Assembly: GCA_001769275.1 (NCBI GenBank)
Contig: MEOQ01000010.1
Span: 1-37,925, forward strand
Length of the DNA: 37,925 nucleotides
Direction: 5' to 3'
Source of the DNA: Bacteroidetes bacterium GWF2_43_63
GTDB taxonomy: Bacteria > Bacteroidota > Bacteroidia > Bacteroidales > DTU049
The notes beneath the pieces were generated by a model, which ran no database searches, had not been told where the DNA came from, and saw only the letters and a program-made list of their open reading frames with translations. Position numbers and translations under genes: made by a program. Within the stretch, counting starts at the first letter, position 1, and each line of letters opens with the position of its first letter. Shown piece by piece: positions 1 to 9,200 of this stretch.

Positions 1-1
1 C

Positions 2-148
2 GCTGCAGGTCAGGAAAAATTCATAATAAGTATTTACACTCTTCCTTTGTTTTTATTGGATGAATTTCCTCAAAAACTTCAGAAAAAAACATGGGTGTCC
101 CAGTGGCGAAGTCAGGTGATGAAAGAAATGAATGTTGAATTTCTATAA
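2..148 (+). CDS. C-terminal end of an unrecognised protein (partial)
   Basis: A reading frame is open from the window edge and stops with TAA at 146-148, giving 48 residues that end in ...VMKEMNVEFL. It is rich in Lys, Gln and aromatic residues and contains the stretch IYTLPLFLLDEFPQKLQ. The start lies outside the window. No domain or motif could be recognised, so no function is proposed. It is followed by 62 bp of AT-rich spacer and then the promoter box of the next gene, on the same strand. It could be a chance open frame, but its length and the clean following spacer favour a real gene end. Confidence 0.45.
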   Translation, partial: AAGQEKFIISIYTLPLFLLDEFPQKLQKKTWVSQWRSQVMKEMNVEFL

Positions 149-210
149 TGCTTTGATGAAATCAGCATCAAATTAAACTGCGTGGTTTTCTTGTTTATGA
201 CAGGATTTAA

Positions 211-218
211 TATATTTG
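211..218 (+). promoter_or_regulatory. Bacteroidota -7 promoter box (TATATTTG)
   Basis: TATATTTG matches the TAnnTTTG -7 consensus of the Bacteroidota primary sigma factor. It ends 15 nt before the ATG at 234. The -33 element is poor (TTTC at 187-190, 20-bp spacing). The TTG inside this box is in frame with the gene, which is why a naive start at 216 is possible. The box argues for the ATG at 234 instead. Confidence 0.55.
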
Positions 219-233
219 CAAAAAGATTATATT

Positions 234-3200
234 ATGATACGTTTATTTCTGCTGACTTTGTTGTTGTTAATTCCGTTTTTCGGCTTTTCACAAAACCAGA
301 CCGAGCTTTGGGGAATAGCTAGCGACGCAGGAAATGATGCAGGTATTGTTTTTAAAACAAACGGAGATGGGGACTCCTTGACTGTTGTGCATTCTTTTGA
401 ATATTATCCCGGCAAATCGCCCAAATACACGAATCTTTGCAAGGCTGACAATGGGAAATTATATGGAATGACCGCCAGTGGTGGATTCAATAATAATGGT
501 GTAATTTTCGAATACGATCAGGTGGCCAACATCTATACCAGGAAATTCAATTTCGACGGAGCTATTAATGGACGAGCACCCAACGGGTCCTTAATTAAAG
601 GCAATAACGGGAAGCTCTATGGGATGACCTCTATGGGCGGTGTTAATGGGAGCGGTGTACTATTCGAATTTGATCCTGTAACAAATGTGTTTGTGAAGAA
701 ATTTGATTTCAGCCAGCCAATGGGTTCGTATCCGCAAGGATCATTGCTTCTGGCAGACAATGGGAAAATGTACGGGATGACTTCACAAGGAGGAGGTACT
801 CTGGGTGTATTATTTGAATATGATCCCAATATAAATGTATACACTAAGAAGCATGAGTTTAACAACACAAACGGAGCTACACCAATTGGATCACTGATTC
901 AGGCAGCCAATGGAAAACTTTATGGAGTCACTACTGAGGGAGGCCAAAATGATTTCGGGGTTATTTTTGAATATGATATTTTATCTGATAGTTTAAGACC
1001 TATTTTGAGTATGACCAATGCCCTTTATGGTCAGTATTATGTTTCAATGATTCAAGCTTCAAATGGAAAATTTTATGGGCTTACAACTAATGGAGGAGAA
1101 TCCGGTGAAGGAACCATATTTGAATTTGACATGTCAATCCCTCAATATTTCTGTACCAGTTTTGGGTATGGTGACGGAAGCTTCCCTACGGGAACATTAA
1201 TTGAAGCCAGCAACGGAAAATTATACGGAACTACTACTTGTAGCAGTCAGACGGGTACCGGAGTTATATTTGAATACGACACATCGACACACCAATGGAT
1301 TAAAAAAGTGGAATTCAGCGAGGCTTCCACCGGAGCTGAACCAGGGGGTGCTCTCATACAGGATAGCACCGGCCTGATGTATGGATTGACTACTGCCGGT
1401 GGATCAACTGGTTTTGGAGTGCTTTTCGAATATGATTTGGCAAATAATACCCTTACAAAGAAAGTTGATCTTTCAAGTGCTCCGCAAGGCAATTTCCCTA
1501 CCGGAGCAATTACTCAGGCCTCGAATGGAAAGCTATATGGATTGACTTATTATGGAGGAGAAATAAGCGACAATGGAGTGTTGTTTGAATACGACATGTC
1601 AACAGGTACGCTGACAAATAAACATGAATTTTCTACAACATCAAATGGGCAATATCCTTATTTATCTGCATTGGTTGAGACCTCAACGGGAAAATTATAC
1701 GGAACGACAAGTGCTGGTGGCGTTAGCGCTTCAGGGGTGATATTTGAATATGACCCCTTGACAAATATCTTTACAAAGAAGATCAATTTCGGCGGGACAT
1801 ATGGCGCTCAACCTACAGGTAAACTACTGATAGCATCTAATGGTAAGATGTATGGAACGACCCGGTCCGGTGGGACGAACAACAGTGGCGTTTTGTATGA
1901 ATATGATCCTTCAACAAACATTATAACCAATAAATTAAATTTTTCCGCATCCACCAGCGGGAGTGAACCTTATGGCTCCCTGATACAAGCAACAAACGGA
2001 AAAATCTACGGAATGACCTCAGGCGGTATCACATATGGAAATGGAACTTTTTTCGAATACGATCCGGCAACAAGTACTTTTTTGAAAAAGATGGATTTCG
2101 ACGGAGTTTCGAAAGGCAGAATCCCTCATGGATCATTATTACAGGCATCCAATGGAAAATTGTATGGTATGACAACTGCGGGAGGGGCCTATGATCATGG
2201 AGTATTATTTGAGTATGACCTTTTAACCAGCACGTTTACCAAAAAGCTGGACTTCGACAGTACTTCAACCGGGAAGCACCCCTATGGTTCACTCATAGAA
2301 TCTTCCAATGGAAAACTGTATGCGATAACAACCAGTGGGGGCGCCTATGATCGGGGTGTACTATTTGAATTTAATCCAATCACCAGCACTTTTATAAAAA
2401 AATCCGATTTGAATGACACTATAGGAAGTTATCCATTTTCTGATCTTGTTGAAGTGTATCCAGTACCGCAATTTACCTGTAATATGGCTAATGTAGTAAC
2501 TCCGACAGACTCTAACGCAACTTTTATTGTATCTGCTGTTGGATATGGATTATCTTATCAATGGCAGGTAAATGACGGAAGCAAAGGCTTTGCTGATATT
2601 TCGGATGACACAACCTATACCGGCGCAACCAATGACACATTGATAATAAATCAGGTAAATTGTTCAATGAATCATTACCAGTATCGCTGCGTGGTTACCG
2701 CTTCACAACCTCATATGAGTATTGTCTCAAATGTTGTTTCACTAATTGCCGCATCAAATTCCTATTATGAAAATATGGAAATCTGTGATGGCGAATCATA
2801 TTTTTGGCATGGCACAAGTTATTCTCTTTCCGGAAATTATCAGGACAGTTACAGCACAGCATCGGGGTGCGATAGTATTTACATTCTACAGTTGGAAGTG
2901 CTGCCGAAATATTTGTTTTCATCCAATCAGGATATTTGCGATGGAGAGGTGTATAACTGGAGAGGAAACGATTATTCTGTTACAGGAATATATCATGACA
3001 GTCTGACGTCGGTAAATGGATGTGATTCTGTATTTGCTCTTGATTTATCTGTTCATTCACCAATGCTGGCGGCGATAATTGGTCTTGACAGTATGTACTG
3101 TATATACAACTCCTCAGACAGCATTAACGGCAATCCGGCAGGTGGTTCATTCTACGGGCAGGGAATATCAGGGTCAATCTTCAATCCTGGCATGGCCGGA

Positions 3201-3545
3201 ATCGGCAACTGGCCAATTGTGTATTTATATACAGATGTCTATGGCTGTGAGAGCAGCGATACCATTAGTGTTGCTGTTGATGAATGCACCAGCATATCCG
3301 AAACCGAAAGCAAATATCATGTCTTTCCCAACCCCGCAAAAAATGAGCTCCACATTGATTTTCCCGGAGACGGAAAGTATATTGTTTCTCTGATCAATCC
3401 GATTGGACAAATTTTGTTGTCACAACAGTTTGAAAATAAACAACAGGCTGATTTGGATTTGTCAGGCCTACGTGAAGGCACGTACATGCTGAAAATTGAA
3501 ACCACTGACGGATTTGTTTTGAAGCGGGTAGTGATTGAGCGATAA
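234..3545 (+). CDS. Secreted GloVer-repeat protein with Ig-like domains and T9SS sorting tail
   Basis: The 1103-residue product starts at the ATG at 234, which directly opens a signal peptide (MIRLFLLTLLLLIPFFGFSQ). The upstream in-frame TTG at 216 lies within the promoter box. Residues ~67-740 are 13 tandem repeats of 50-53 residues built on NGKLYGMTxxGG..GVxFEYDP...TKK.xF, typical of the Gloeo/Verruco (GloVer, TIGR03803-type) family; a degenerate extra copy precedes them. Then come an Ig-like domain (~750-845, with YQWQVNDG and YRCVVT), two ~45-residue repeats with ICDGExYxWxG...GCDSI, and a domain with GSFYGQGISG. The C-terminus (VFPNPAKNELHIDF ... GTYMLKIETTDGFVLKRVVIER) is a type A T9SS sorting domain. 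It is probably exported by Sec and T9SS and bound or released at the cell surface. Its ligand is unknown. No intrinsic terminator is evident after the stop. Confidence 0.9.
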   Translation: MIRLFLLTLLLLIPFFGFSQNQTELWGIASDAGNDAGIVFKTNGDGDSLTVVHSFEYYPGKSPKYTNLCKADNGKLYGMTASGGFNNNGVIFEYDQVANIYTRKFNFDGAINGRAPNGSLIKGNNGKLYGMTSMGGVNGSGVLFEFDPVTNVFVKKFDFSQPMGSYPQGSLLLADNGKMYGMTSQGGGTLGVLFEYDPNINVYTKKHEFNNTNGATPIGSLIQAANGKLYGVTTEGGQNDFGVIFEYDILSDSLRPILSMTNALYGQYYVSMIQASNGKFYGLTTNGGESGEGTIFEFDMSIPQYFCTSFGYGDGSFPTGTLIEASNGKLYGTTTCSSQTGTGVIFEYDTSTHQWIKKVEFSEASTGAEPGGALIQDSTGLMYGLTTAGGSTGFGVLFEYDLANNTLTKKVDLSSAPQGNFPTGAITQASNGKLYGLTYYGGEISDNGVLFEYDMSTGTLTNKHEFSTTSNGQYPYLSALVETSTGKLYGTTSAGGVSASGVIFEYDPLTNIFTKKINFGGTYGAQPTGKLLIASNGKMYGTTRSGGTNNSGVLYEYDPSTNIITNKLNFSASTSGSEPYGSLIQATNGKIYGMTSGGITYGNGTFFEYDPATSTFLKKMDFDGVSKGRIPHGSLLQASNGKLYGMTTAGGAYDHGVLFEYDLLTSTFTKKLDFDSTSTGKHPYGSLIESSNGKLYAITTSGGAYDRGVLFEFNPITSTFIKKSDLNDTIGSYPFSDLVEVYPVPQFTCNMANVVTPTDSNATFIVSAVGYGLSYQWQVNDGSKGFADISDDTTYTGATNDTLIINQVNCSMNHYQYRCVVTASQPHMSIVSNVVSLIAASNSYYENMEICDGESYFWHGTSYSLSGNYQDSYSTASGCDSIYILQLEVLPKYLFSSNQDICDGEVYNWRGNDYSVTGIYHDSLTSVNGCDSVFALDLSVHSPMLAAIIGLDSMYCIYNSSDSINGNPAGGSFYGQGISGSIFNPGMAGIGNWPIVYLYTDVYGCESSDTISVAVDECTSISETESKYHVFPNPAKNELHIDFPGDGKYIVSLINPIGQILLSQQFENKQQADLDLSGLREGTYMLKIETTDGFVLKRVVIER
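433..2450 (+). repeat. 13 in-frame tandem repeats of about 155 bp (GloVer repeats)
   Basis: The core NGK(L/M)YG(M/T/L)T recurs every 50-53 codons, followed after a GG-containing loop by GV(L/I)FEYD and then TKK. Copies 4-6 are the most divergent (copy 6 has CSSQ in place of the GG loop). Copies 11-13 are the most alike. DNA identity between copies is moderate, so this is an old expanded array under protein-level selection. The pattern suggests a beta-propeller-like or solenoid fold, but that is inference. Confidence 0.85.
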
Positions 3546-3647
3546 AGAACCTGAGACAATATGAAAAAGTGCAGAAATATTTAATTGGCATTATATAACT
3601 CGTTATCGCAAATCTTTTTTGGAAATGTAATTAGAAAAAATAATCGC

Positions 3648-3655
3648 TATCTTTG
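3648..3655 (+). promoter_or_regulatory. Bacteroidota -7 promoter box (TATCTTTG), first beta-helix gene
   Basis: TATCTTTG matches TAnnTTTG and ends 21 nt before the ATG at 3677. The stretch CTATCTTTGATAATATTAAC is shared with the promoters of the next two paralogues. The sequence upstream differs here and no good -33 element is seen. The TTG in the box is in frame with the gene, so an upstream start at 3653 is spurious. Confidence 0.65.
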
Positions 3656-3676
3656 ATAATATTAACCATTGAAGCC

Positions 3677-4540
3677 ATGAGGAGTATTTATTCATTTTTG
3701 ACTGTCATAGCGGCTTTGCTGCTGATTTCTTTTTCGACACAAACAGCCAGTGCGCAGTTGTCGGGAACCTATACCATTGATCCGTCGCAGCCAACCGGGG
3801 GGACCAATTTTAAATATTTTGGCGATGCATTGACCGCACTGAACACAATCGGTGTTAATGATACAACAGTTTTCAATATTGCCAGTGGTGTATATGATAC
3901 CTTGCTGACATTTTCATCTGCCATTCCGGGCATGGGAGCAACAGCACCGATAACATTTCAGTCTGCAACGGGGAATGCGGCGGATGTGGTATTGAAACAT
4001 ACGGCTGTGTCCAGTTCTGACAATTACGTAATCGATATTAATGGGGCAAAGTTTATTTCTTTTAAAAACATGTCACTCCAATCCAATGGAGGAACATATG
4101 CAAACTGCATTGTTTTGAGAAACAGCTGCGGAAATATTCTGATTGAAGGCTTATTGCTACAAGGGCCGACAACAACGCTTGTTAGTGCAGATATAGCATT
4201 GATTAATAATCTCACTTCCACTCTTGACAGCAATATTGTCATTCGCGATAATGAATTTAGGAATGGTTCCTATGGCGTGTATATGTATGGTATATCTTTT
4301 ACATCCCTTGAAAATAACAACGTGATTGAAGGAAACACATTTGTCAATTATTATTGTGTAGCCATTGAGACCAGGTATCAGAGAAACCTACTTGTCTGCA
4401 ACAACAACATGACGACTAGTACCAGCAATTCAAATACTGCCGGAATGTATTTGCGCAATACTAATTATAGCCGGATAATTAAAAAACCGGGTTTATTCCC
4501 CACAAAATTATGGAATTTGTCTTTATCAATGCACTGGTGA
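3677..4540 (+). CDS. Beta-helix T9SS protein, 5' part of a frameshifted gene
   Basis: Residues 1-27 are a signal peptide ending in TASAQ. The mature protein opens with LSGTYTIDPSQPTGGTNF, the first strand region of a parallel beta-helix module with recurring N-rich turns (IVIRDNEFRNGSYGVYMYG, NNNVIEGNTF). The frame runs to 4540, but its last ~19 codons (from KPGLFPTKLW on) match no paralogue. Dropping one A from the A6 run at 4481-4486 restores IIKNRVYSPQNYGICLYQC, which aligns with KNRIVSPQNYGIYLYYC in the next gene. So 3677-6077 was one gene of about 800 codons. As read, the 287-residue product lacks most of the helix and the T9SS tail and would not be anchored. This could be a real mutation, a phase-variable state, or a base-calling or assembly error. 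Confidence 0.85.
   Translation: MRSIYSFLTVIAALLLISFSTQTASAQLSGTYTIDPSQPTGGTNFKYFGDALTALNTIGVNDTTVFNIASGVYDTLLTFSSAIPGMGATAPITFQSATGNAADVVLKHTAVSSSDNYVIDINGAKFISFKNMSLQSNGGTYANCIVLRNSCGNILIEGLLLQGPTTTLVSADIALINNLTSTLDSNIVIRDNEFRNGSYGVYMYGISFTSLENNNVIEGNTFVNYYCVAIETRYQRNLLVCNNNMTTSTSNSNTAGMYLRNTNYSRIIKKPGLFPTKLWNLSLSMHW
4481..4486 (+). other. Frameshift site: A6 run with one extra base
   Basis: The frame reads ATT AAA AAA CCG; the paralogous sequence needs ATT AAA AAC CGG. Skipping one A moves translation into the frame that is open to 6077 and restores homology with both paralogues immediately. The required change is +1 (or loss of one A in the mRNA), so the A AAA AAC heptamer, a classic -1 slippery site, would not repair it. 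Confidence 0.85.
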
Positions 4541-6077
4541 TACATTGTTAAAAGGTGAACTTTCCAATAATTTCATTTCCATTGGAGGAGCATCAACTGC
4601 ATATGGTATATACTCTTATGGATGTGCTAACTATAACATATTTCACAACAGCGTTCTCTGCACCAGTACAAGTACATCAAACGGAAGAGCGCTATACGTT
4701 TATTACTCGACGCCATTGAACATTAAAAACAATATTTTATCCAATACAGGCGGAGGATATGCGTTTTACACAAATACTGCAGGCTTCACTTCAGACTATA
4801 ATAATCTGCATACCACAGGCGCGTATATAGGCTATTACATATCTTCGAACCAGCCAACACTTGCCAGCTGGATCATAGCTTCAGAAAAGGACAGCAACTC
4901 AATCAGTGTCAGTCCCGGCTTTATCTCCAATATCGATTTGCATACTTTCAATTTGCTCAACATTGACAAGGGAATCCCCGTTGGAATTGCGGATGATATA
5001 GATGGGGAAACCCGCAGCATCTCTACTCCCGACATTGGTGCCGATGAATTTTTCACGCCCTCTGCAATCTCGTCCGTCTACCCCGGCGACATCAACAACG
5101 ATGCATTTGTTGACGGAAATGATTTGTTGCTGCTCGGATTGAATTATAATGTATCCGGCTCTCCTCGCGATTCCGTGAGTATTGAGTGGCTTCCGCAAGC
5201 CTCAACCGATTGGGGCACCAATATGAGCGGTGCGGCCCTTGATCTGAAATTTGCTGACTGCAACGGCGATGGCATCACGCTGCACAATGATACCACAGCC
5301 ATTTCGCAAAATTTCGGATTGACTCACACTTTCAAAACCGGCTTCACTCCTGACCTTCCGAAAGCAACGCCGACCGTTTCGCTGCTTTTCCCCGATACAA
5401 TCATGGTGAACACACCCACGCAGATCGATGTCGTGCTGGGCGATGCAGCAAATCCGTTCAACGATCTGCATGGAATTAATTTTGATTTCAGTTTGAATAC
5501 GAATTTTTATATTACCAACTTTACACTGACCTCACTGCTGGCCGCACCCTCAACACAACTGAAGCTCCTGAAAAACACAGGCACCAATGAATATTCGCTT
5601 GCATTCACCAAAACCGACGGAACAGGATTCAGCGGATATGGCTCTGCAGCTACAATCACAATGATGTTCGACAGCATTGCAGGATTGCCTTTCAATACCA
5701 CAGCCACTGTTTCGAATGCTGTAAGTCTGAATTCTGATGGCACATGGAACAGTCCGACAGGGTCCGCATCATCGTTTATTCTTGCGTCAGGAACAACGGT
5801 TCAGATCAATGAAATGGAAAGTAATCTGGACCTCAGCATCCACCCCAACCCCGCCTCCACCCAGACCGAAATCACTTTCACGCTCCCCGCCCCCGGCAAA
5901 TGTGTGCTCACATTGCGCAACACGCTTGGCGAGCTGATTCAGACCACTACCATGGATGGTCAGAGCGGAAAGAATTCGGTGAACGTCGATCTCAGTAATC
6001 TCGGTCAGGGCATCTATGTGTACACCCTCGAATACAAAGATGTGGTGCTGACGAGAAGGTTGTCGGTGATTAAATAA
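4485..6077 (+). CDS. Beta-helix, dockerin-like, cohesin-like, T9SS tail: 3' part of the frameshifted gene
   Basis: This part continues the gene begun at 3677, out of frame with it. The first possible start (TTG, 4545) falls inside the helix domain and has no signal sequence, so this part is not an independent secreted gene. It holds the end of the beta-helix module (closing motif TPDIGADEF near 5040) and a split dockerin-like region with two calcium-loop motifs (DINNDAFVDGND and DCNGDGITLHND) separated by ~60 residues with W-rich sequence. Next is a cohesin-like beta-sandwich (~5360-5805, INFDFSLNTNFYITNF ... AATITMMFDSIAG). It ends with a type A T9SS domain (LDLSIHPNPASTQTEITFTL ... YTLEYKDVVLTRRLSVIK). 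From ~5075 on it is nearly identical to the end of the gene at 15827. Its function is probably surface structure or adhesion, by inference. Confidence 0.8.
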   Translation, partial: NRVYSPQNYGICLYQCTGDTLLKGELSNNFISIGGASTAYGIYSYGCANYNIFHNSVLCTSTSTSNGRALYVYYSTPLNIKNNILSNTGGGYAFYTNTAGFTSDYNNLHTTGAYIGYYISSNQPTLASWIIASEKDSNSISVSPGFISNIDLHTFNLLNIDKGIPVGIADDIDGETRSISTPDIGADEFFTPSAISSVYPGDINNDAFVDGNDLLLLGLNYNVSGSPRDSVSIEWLPQASTDWGTNMSGAALDLKFADCNGDGITLHNDTTAISQNFGLTHTFKTGFTPDLPKATPTVSLLFPDTIMVNTPTQIDVVLGDAANPFNDLHGINFDFSLNTNFYITNFTLTSLLAAPSTQLKLLKNTGTNEYSLAFTKTDGTGFSGYGSAATITMMFDSIAGLPFNTTATVSNAVSLNSDGTWNSPTGSASSFILASGTTVQINEMESNLDLSIHPNPASTQTEITFTLPAPGKCVLTLRNTLGELIQTTTMDGQSGKNSVNVDLSNLGQGIYVYTLEYKDVVLTRRLSVIK

Positions 6078-6151
6078 ACCATGATTTAAGAACTAGGATA
6101 TCCGATTTTTGATTTTTGATCGGATATGTCAAAATGAAAAAATAATTAGGA

Positions 6152-6183
6152 GAAGGGAGCACGGTGTTGCTCCCTTCTTTTAT
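6152..6183 (+). terminator. Intrinsic terminator, copy 1
   Basis: GAAGGGAGCA and TGCTCCCTTC form a perfect 10-bp stem around a 6-nt loop (CGGTGT), followed by TTTTATT. It lies 75 bp after the stop at 6077. The same hairpin follows the two other beta-helix genes. Confidence 0.85.
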
Positions 6184-6203
6184 TGAAAAAAAATTTCAAA
6201 AAG

Positions 6204-6234
6204 TTTATCCGTGTGAATTAAAACTCTATCTTTG
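6204..6234 (+). promoter_or_regulatory. Promoter of second beta-helix gene
   Basis: A -33-like TTTA (6204-6207) lies 19 bp from the -7 box TATCTTTG (6227-6234). The box ends 20 nt before the ATG at 6255. The region from the preceding terminator through this promoter is copied almost base for base ahead of the gene at 15827. Confidence 0.65.
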
Positions 6235-6254
6235 ATAATATTAACACCTTTATC

Positions 6255-9200
6255 ATGTCAGGATTTAAGCACCTCCTAGGTTTATTAATAACACTTTTAT
6301 TGATATCCGCATCAACAATAACCGTGCGCGCGCAATTGTCGGGAACATACACCATTGACCCATCGCAACCGACCGGAGGGACCAATTTCAGATATTTTGG
6401 TGATGCGCTTACAGCATTGAATACCATTGGAGTAAATGACACAACCATATTCAATATTGCCAGTGGGGTGTATGATACACTGCTGACCTTTTCATCGACC
6501 ATTCCGGGCATGGGAGCAACAGCACCGATCACATTTCAATCTGCTACGGGGAATACGGCGGATGTGGTATTGAAACATATGGCGGTGTCCAGTTCTGACA
6601 ATTACGTAATCGATATCAATGGAGCAAAGTTCATTTCTTTTAAAAACATGTCACTTCAATCCAATGGAGGAACTTATGCAAACTGCATAGTTTTGAGAAA
6701 CAGTTGCAGAAATATTCTGATTGAAGGTTTGTTGCTTCAAGGACCAACAACAACAATGATTAGCGCAGATATGGCTTTGATTAACGACCTGGGAACTTCT
6801 ATCGACAGTAATATTGTTATCCGGAACAATGAATTTAAAAATGGATCTTATGGAGTGCATATGTACGGTGAAGGTACATTTTGTGAACATAATAACATAA
6901 TAGAAGGAAATACTTTTACGAACTATTATGCCGTAGCCATACAGACCTTATATCAGAAATACATACATATCTGCAACAACTATATCACGACTAACTCCGA
7001 CAACATTGTAACCGCCGGGATGTATCTGAGTGAAACTTATTACGGGAGAGTTTTTAAAAACCGTATCGTCTCACCGCAGAATTATGGAATATATTTGTAT
7101 TATTGCGCTGGAGATGCAGTAACCAAAGGCGAAGTTTCCAACAATTTCGTTTCCGTCGGAGGTAATTCAACCGCATATGGAATTTATTCATACTATTCAA
7201 CAAATATTAATATTTACCACAACAGCGTTCTCTGCTCAAGTACGAATACATCAAACGGAAGAGCACTATACGTGAATTACGGTTCGGCATTAAACATTAA
7301 AAACAATATTTTATCCAATACAGGCGGAGGATATGCGTTTTACACAAGTACTACAGCCTTCACTTCCGACTACAATAATCTGCATACCACAGGCGCGTAT
7401 ACAGGCTATTACAATTCCGCGAACAGGGCAACACTTGCAGACTGGAGTCTGGCTTCGGGAAAAGACAACTACTCAATTAGTGTCAGTCCCGGTTTCATCT
7501 CCCATACCGATTTGCATACTTTCAATCTACTCGCCATAGACAAAGGGATTCCTGTAGGAATTTCGGATGATATAGATGGGGAAACCCGCAGCAACTATAC
7601 TCCGGATATTGGGGCTGATGAGTATTCTGTCGGATCAAATGATGCCGGTGTTGCAGCGGTTAATGAACCAGCCAGCTCTCCACTTCCATTCCTTAATACA
7701 AACTACAATGTTTCGGTTAGCTTAAAAAATTATGGAACAGATACCCTGACAAAAACAACCATCAACTGGAGCCTCAACGGAATTTTACAGCCATCGTTTA
7801 TCTGGCAGGACACGCTTCTGCCTGGTTTTACATCCGGAAGCATCGTCATCGGAACTTTGCTTTTTTCTGATGCCGGGGCTAATTCTGTTCAGGCATGGAC
7901 CACACTGCCGAATGATTTGGCAGATGCCAATGCCGGCAACGACACTCTGAAAAAACAATATCTTGTTTGTCCTGTACCTCTCGCCGGAAGCTACAGTATT
8001 AATCCTGCTCAACCTACTACCGGGACTAATTTCCATAGTTTTGCAGATGTACTGACTGTGCTAAACGTGTGTGGTCTATCGGATACAACAATCTTTAATA
8101 TTGCAAGCGGGGTTTACGACACATTGCTAACTTTCGGAAATGCAATCCCGGGTCAGGGTCCTTCGGCACCAGTAATATTTCAGTCAGCAACGGGGAATCC
8201 TGAAGATGTGTTATTGCGAAACAATTCGACATCTACTGCAAATAACTTTGTGATTGAAGTGAACGGAGCAAAATTCATGACCTTTCGAAATCTTAGTCTG
8301 CAATCGATGGGTGGTACATACGGCACTTGTATAACGATGAAAAATAGTTGCCGGAATATCACAATTGAAAACAATAAAATAACCGGACCAGTAGCCACCT
8401 CAGGTGTTACAAATCTTGCTCTGATCTACGATCCGAATACTTCTGCCGACAGCAATATTGTGATACGAAATAACACGTTCCACAATGGATCCTTCAGCTT
8501 GTATTTTCAAGGTTCATCTGTAACTGCGCTTGAAAACAATAATATCATTGAGGGAAACACTTTTGAGAATTATTACTGGTCAGGAATTTATGCCGCGTAT
8601 CAGAAAAAATTAATCGTATCAGGCAACTCGTTTTCAACCTCATCGGCATACAGCAATACTATAAGCGTTTCACTTTCATACTCAGATGAAAGCCTTGTTG
8701 CGGACAACACCATTATATCTCCCCGATATTACGGAATCTATTTGAATTATTGTGATGGCACACCTGCTAGCTTTGGAGAAGTATCCAATAACTTTGTGAT
8801 GGTTGGCGGTACTTCTTATTCGATTGGAATCTACTCAAACTATTGCACCTATTATAATTACTTCCACAACAGCATACGGGTCTCAGGCACACATGCTACT
8901 TATGGAAAATCTCTTCAATTAATCGGTGGGTCAAACAATTTTGTCAGAAATAATATATTGGCAAATTTTGGAGGAGGATATGCAATATATGCCAGCAACG
9001 CAACTTTTAAATCTGACTTCAACAATCTTTACACTACCGGAAGTAAAATTGGTTACTATTTAGGTGCGCTCGTGGCAACTTTGCCAGACTGGATCAATGC
9101 AGCACAAAACGACAGTAATTCTGTTTGCATTGATCCGGAATTCATTTCAACGACTGATTTACACACCTATTGCCTTGCAATGGACAATCTTGGAACACCC

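Noticed and set aside
433-2450. CRISPR-like regular repeats
   Set aside because: The repeats are in frame, about 155 bp long and vary at protein-tolerant positions, with no unique spacers. They are protein repeats.
4481-4487. Programmed -1 ribosomal frameshift at the A AAA AAC heptamer
   Set aside because: The downstream frame needs a +1 shift (or loss of one A), so a -1 event would not join the two halves. Neither intact paralogue uses frameshifting at this position.
5075-5805. Evidence for a cellulosome
   Set aside because: Only isolated dockerin-like and cohesin-like domains on T9SS proteins are present. No glycoside hydrolase or scaffoldin with repeated cohesins is seen, and such domains are widespread in non-cellulolytic Bacteroidota.
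4545-6077. Independent gene starting at the TTG at 4545
   Set aside because: There is no signal peptide, no promoter box and no spacing from the previous frame. The start falls inside a domain that is continuous in the paralogues.
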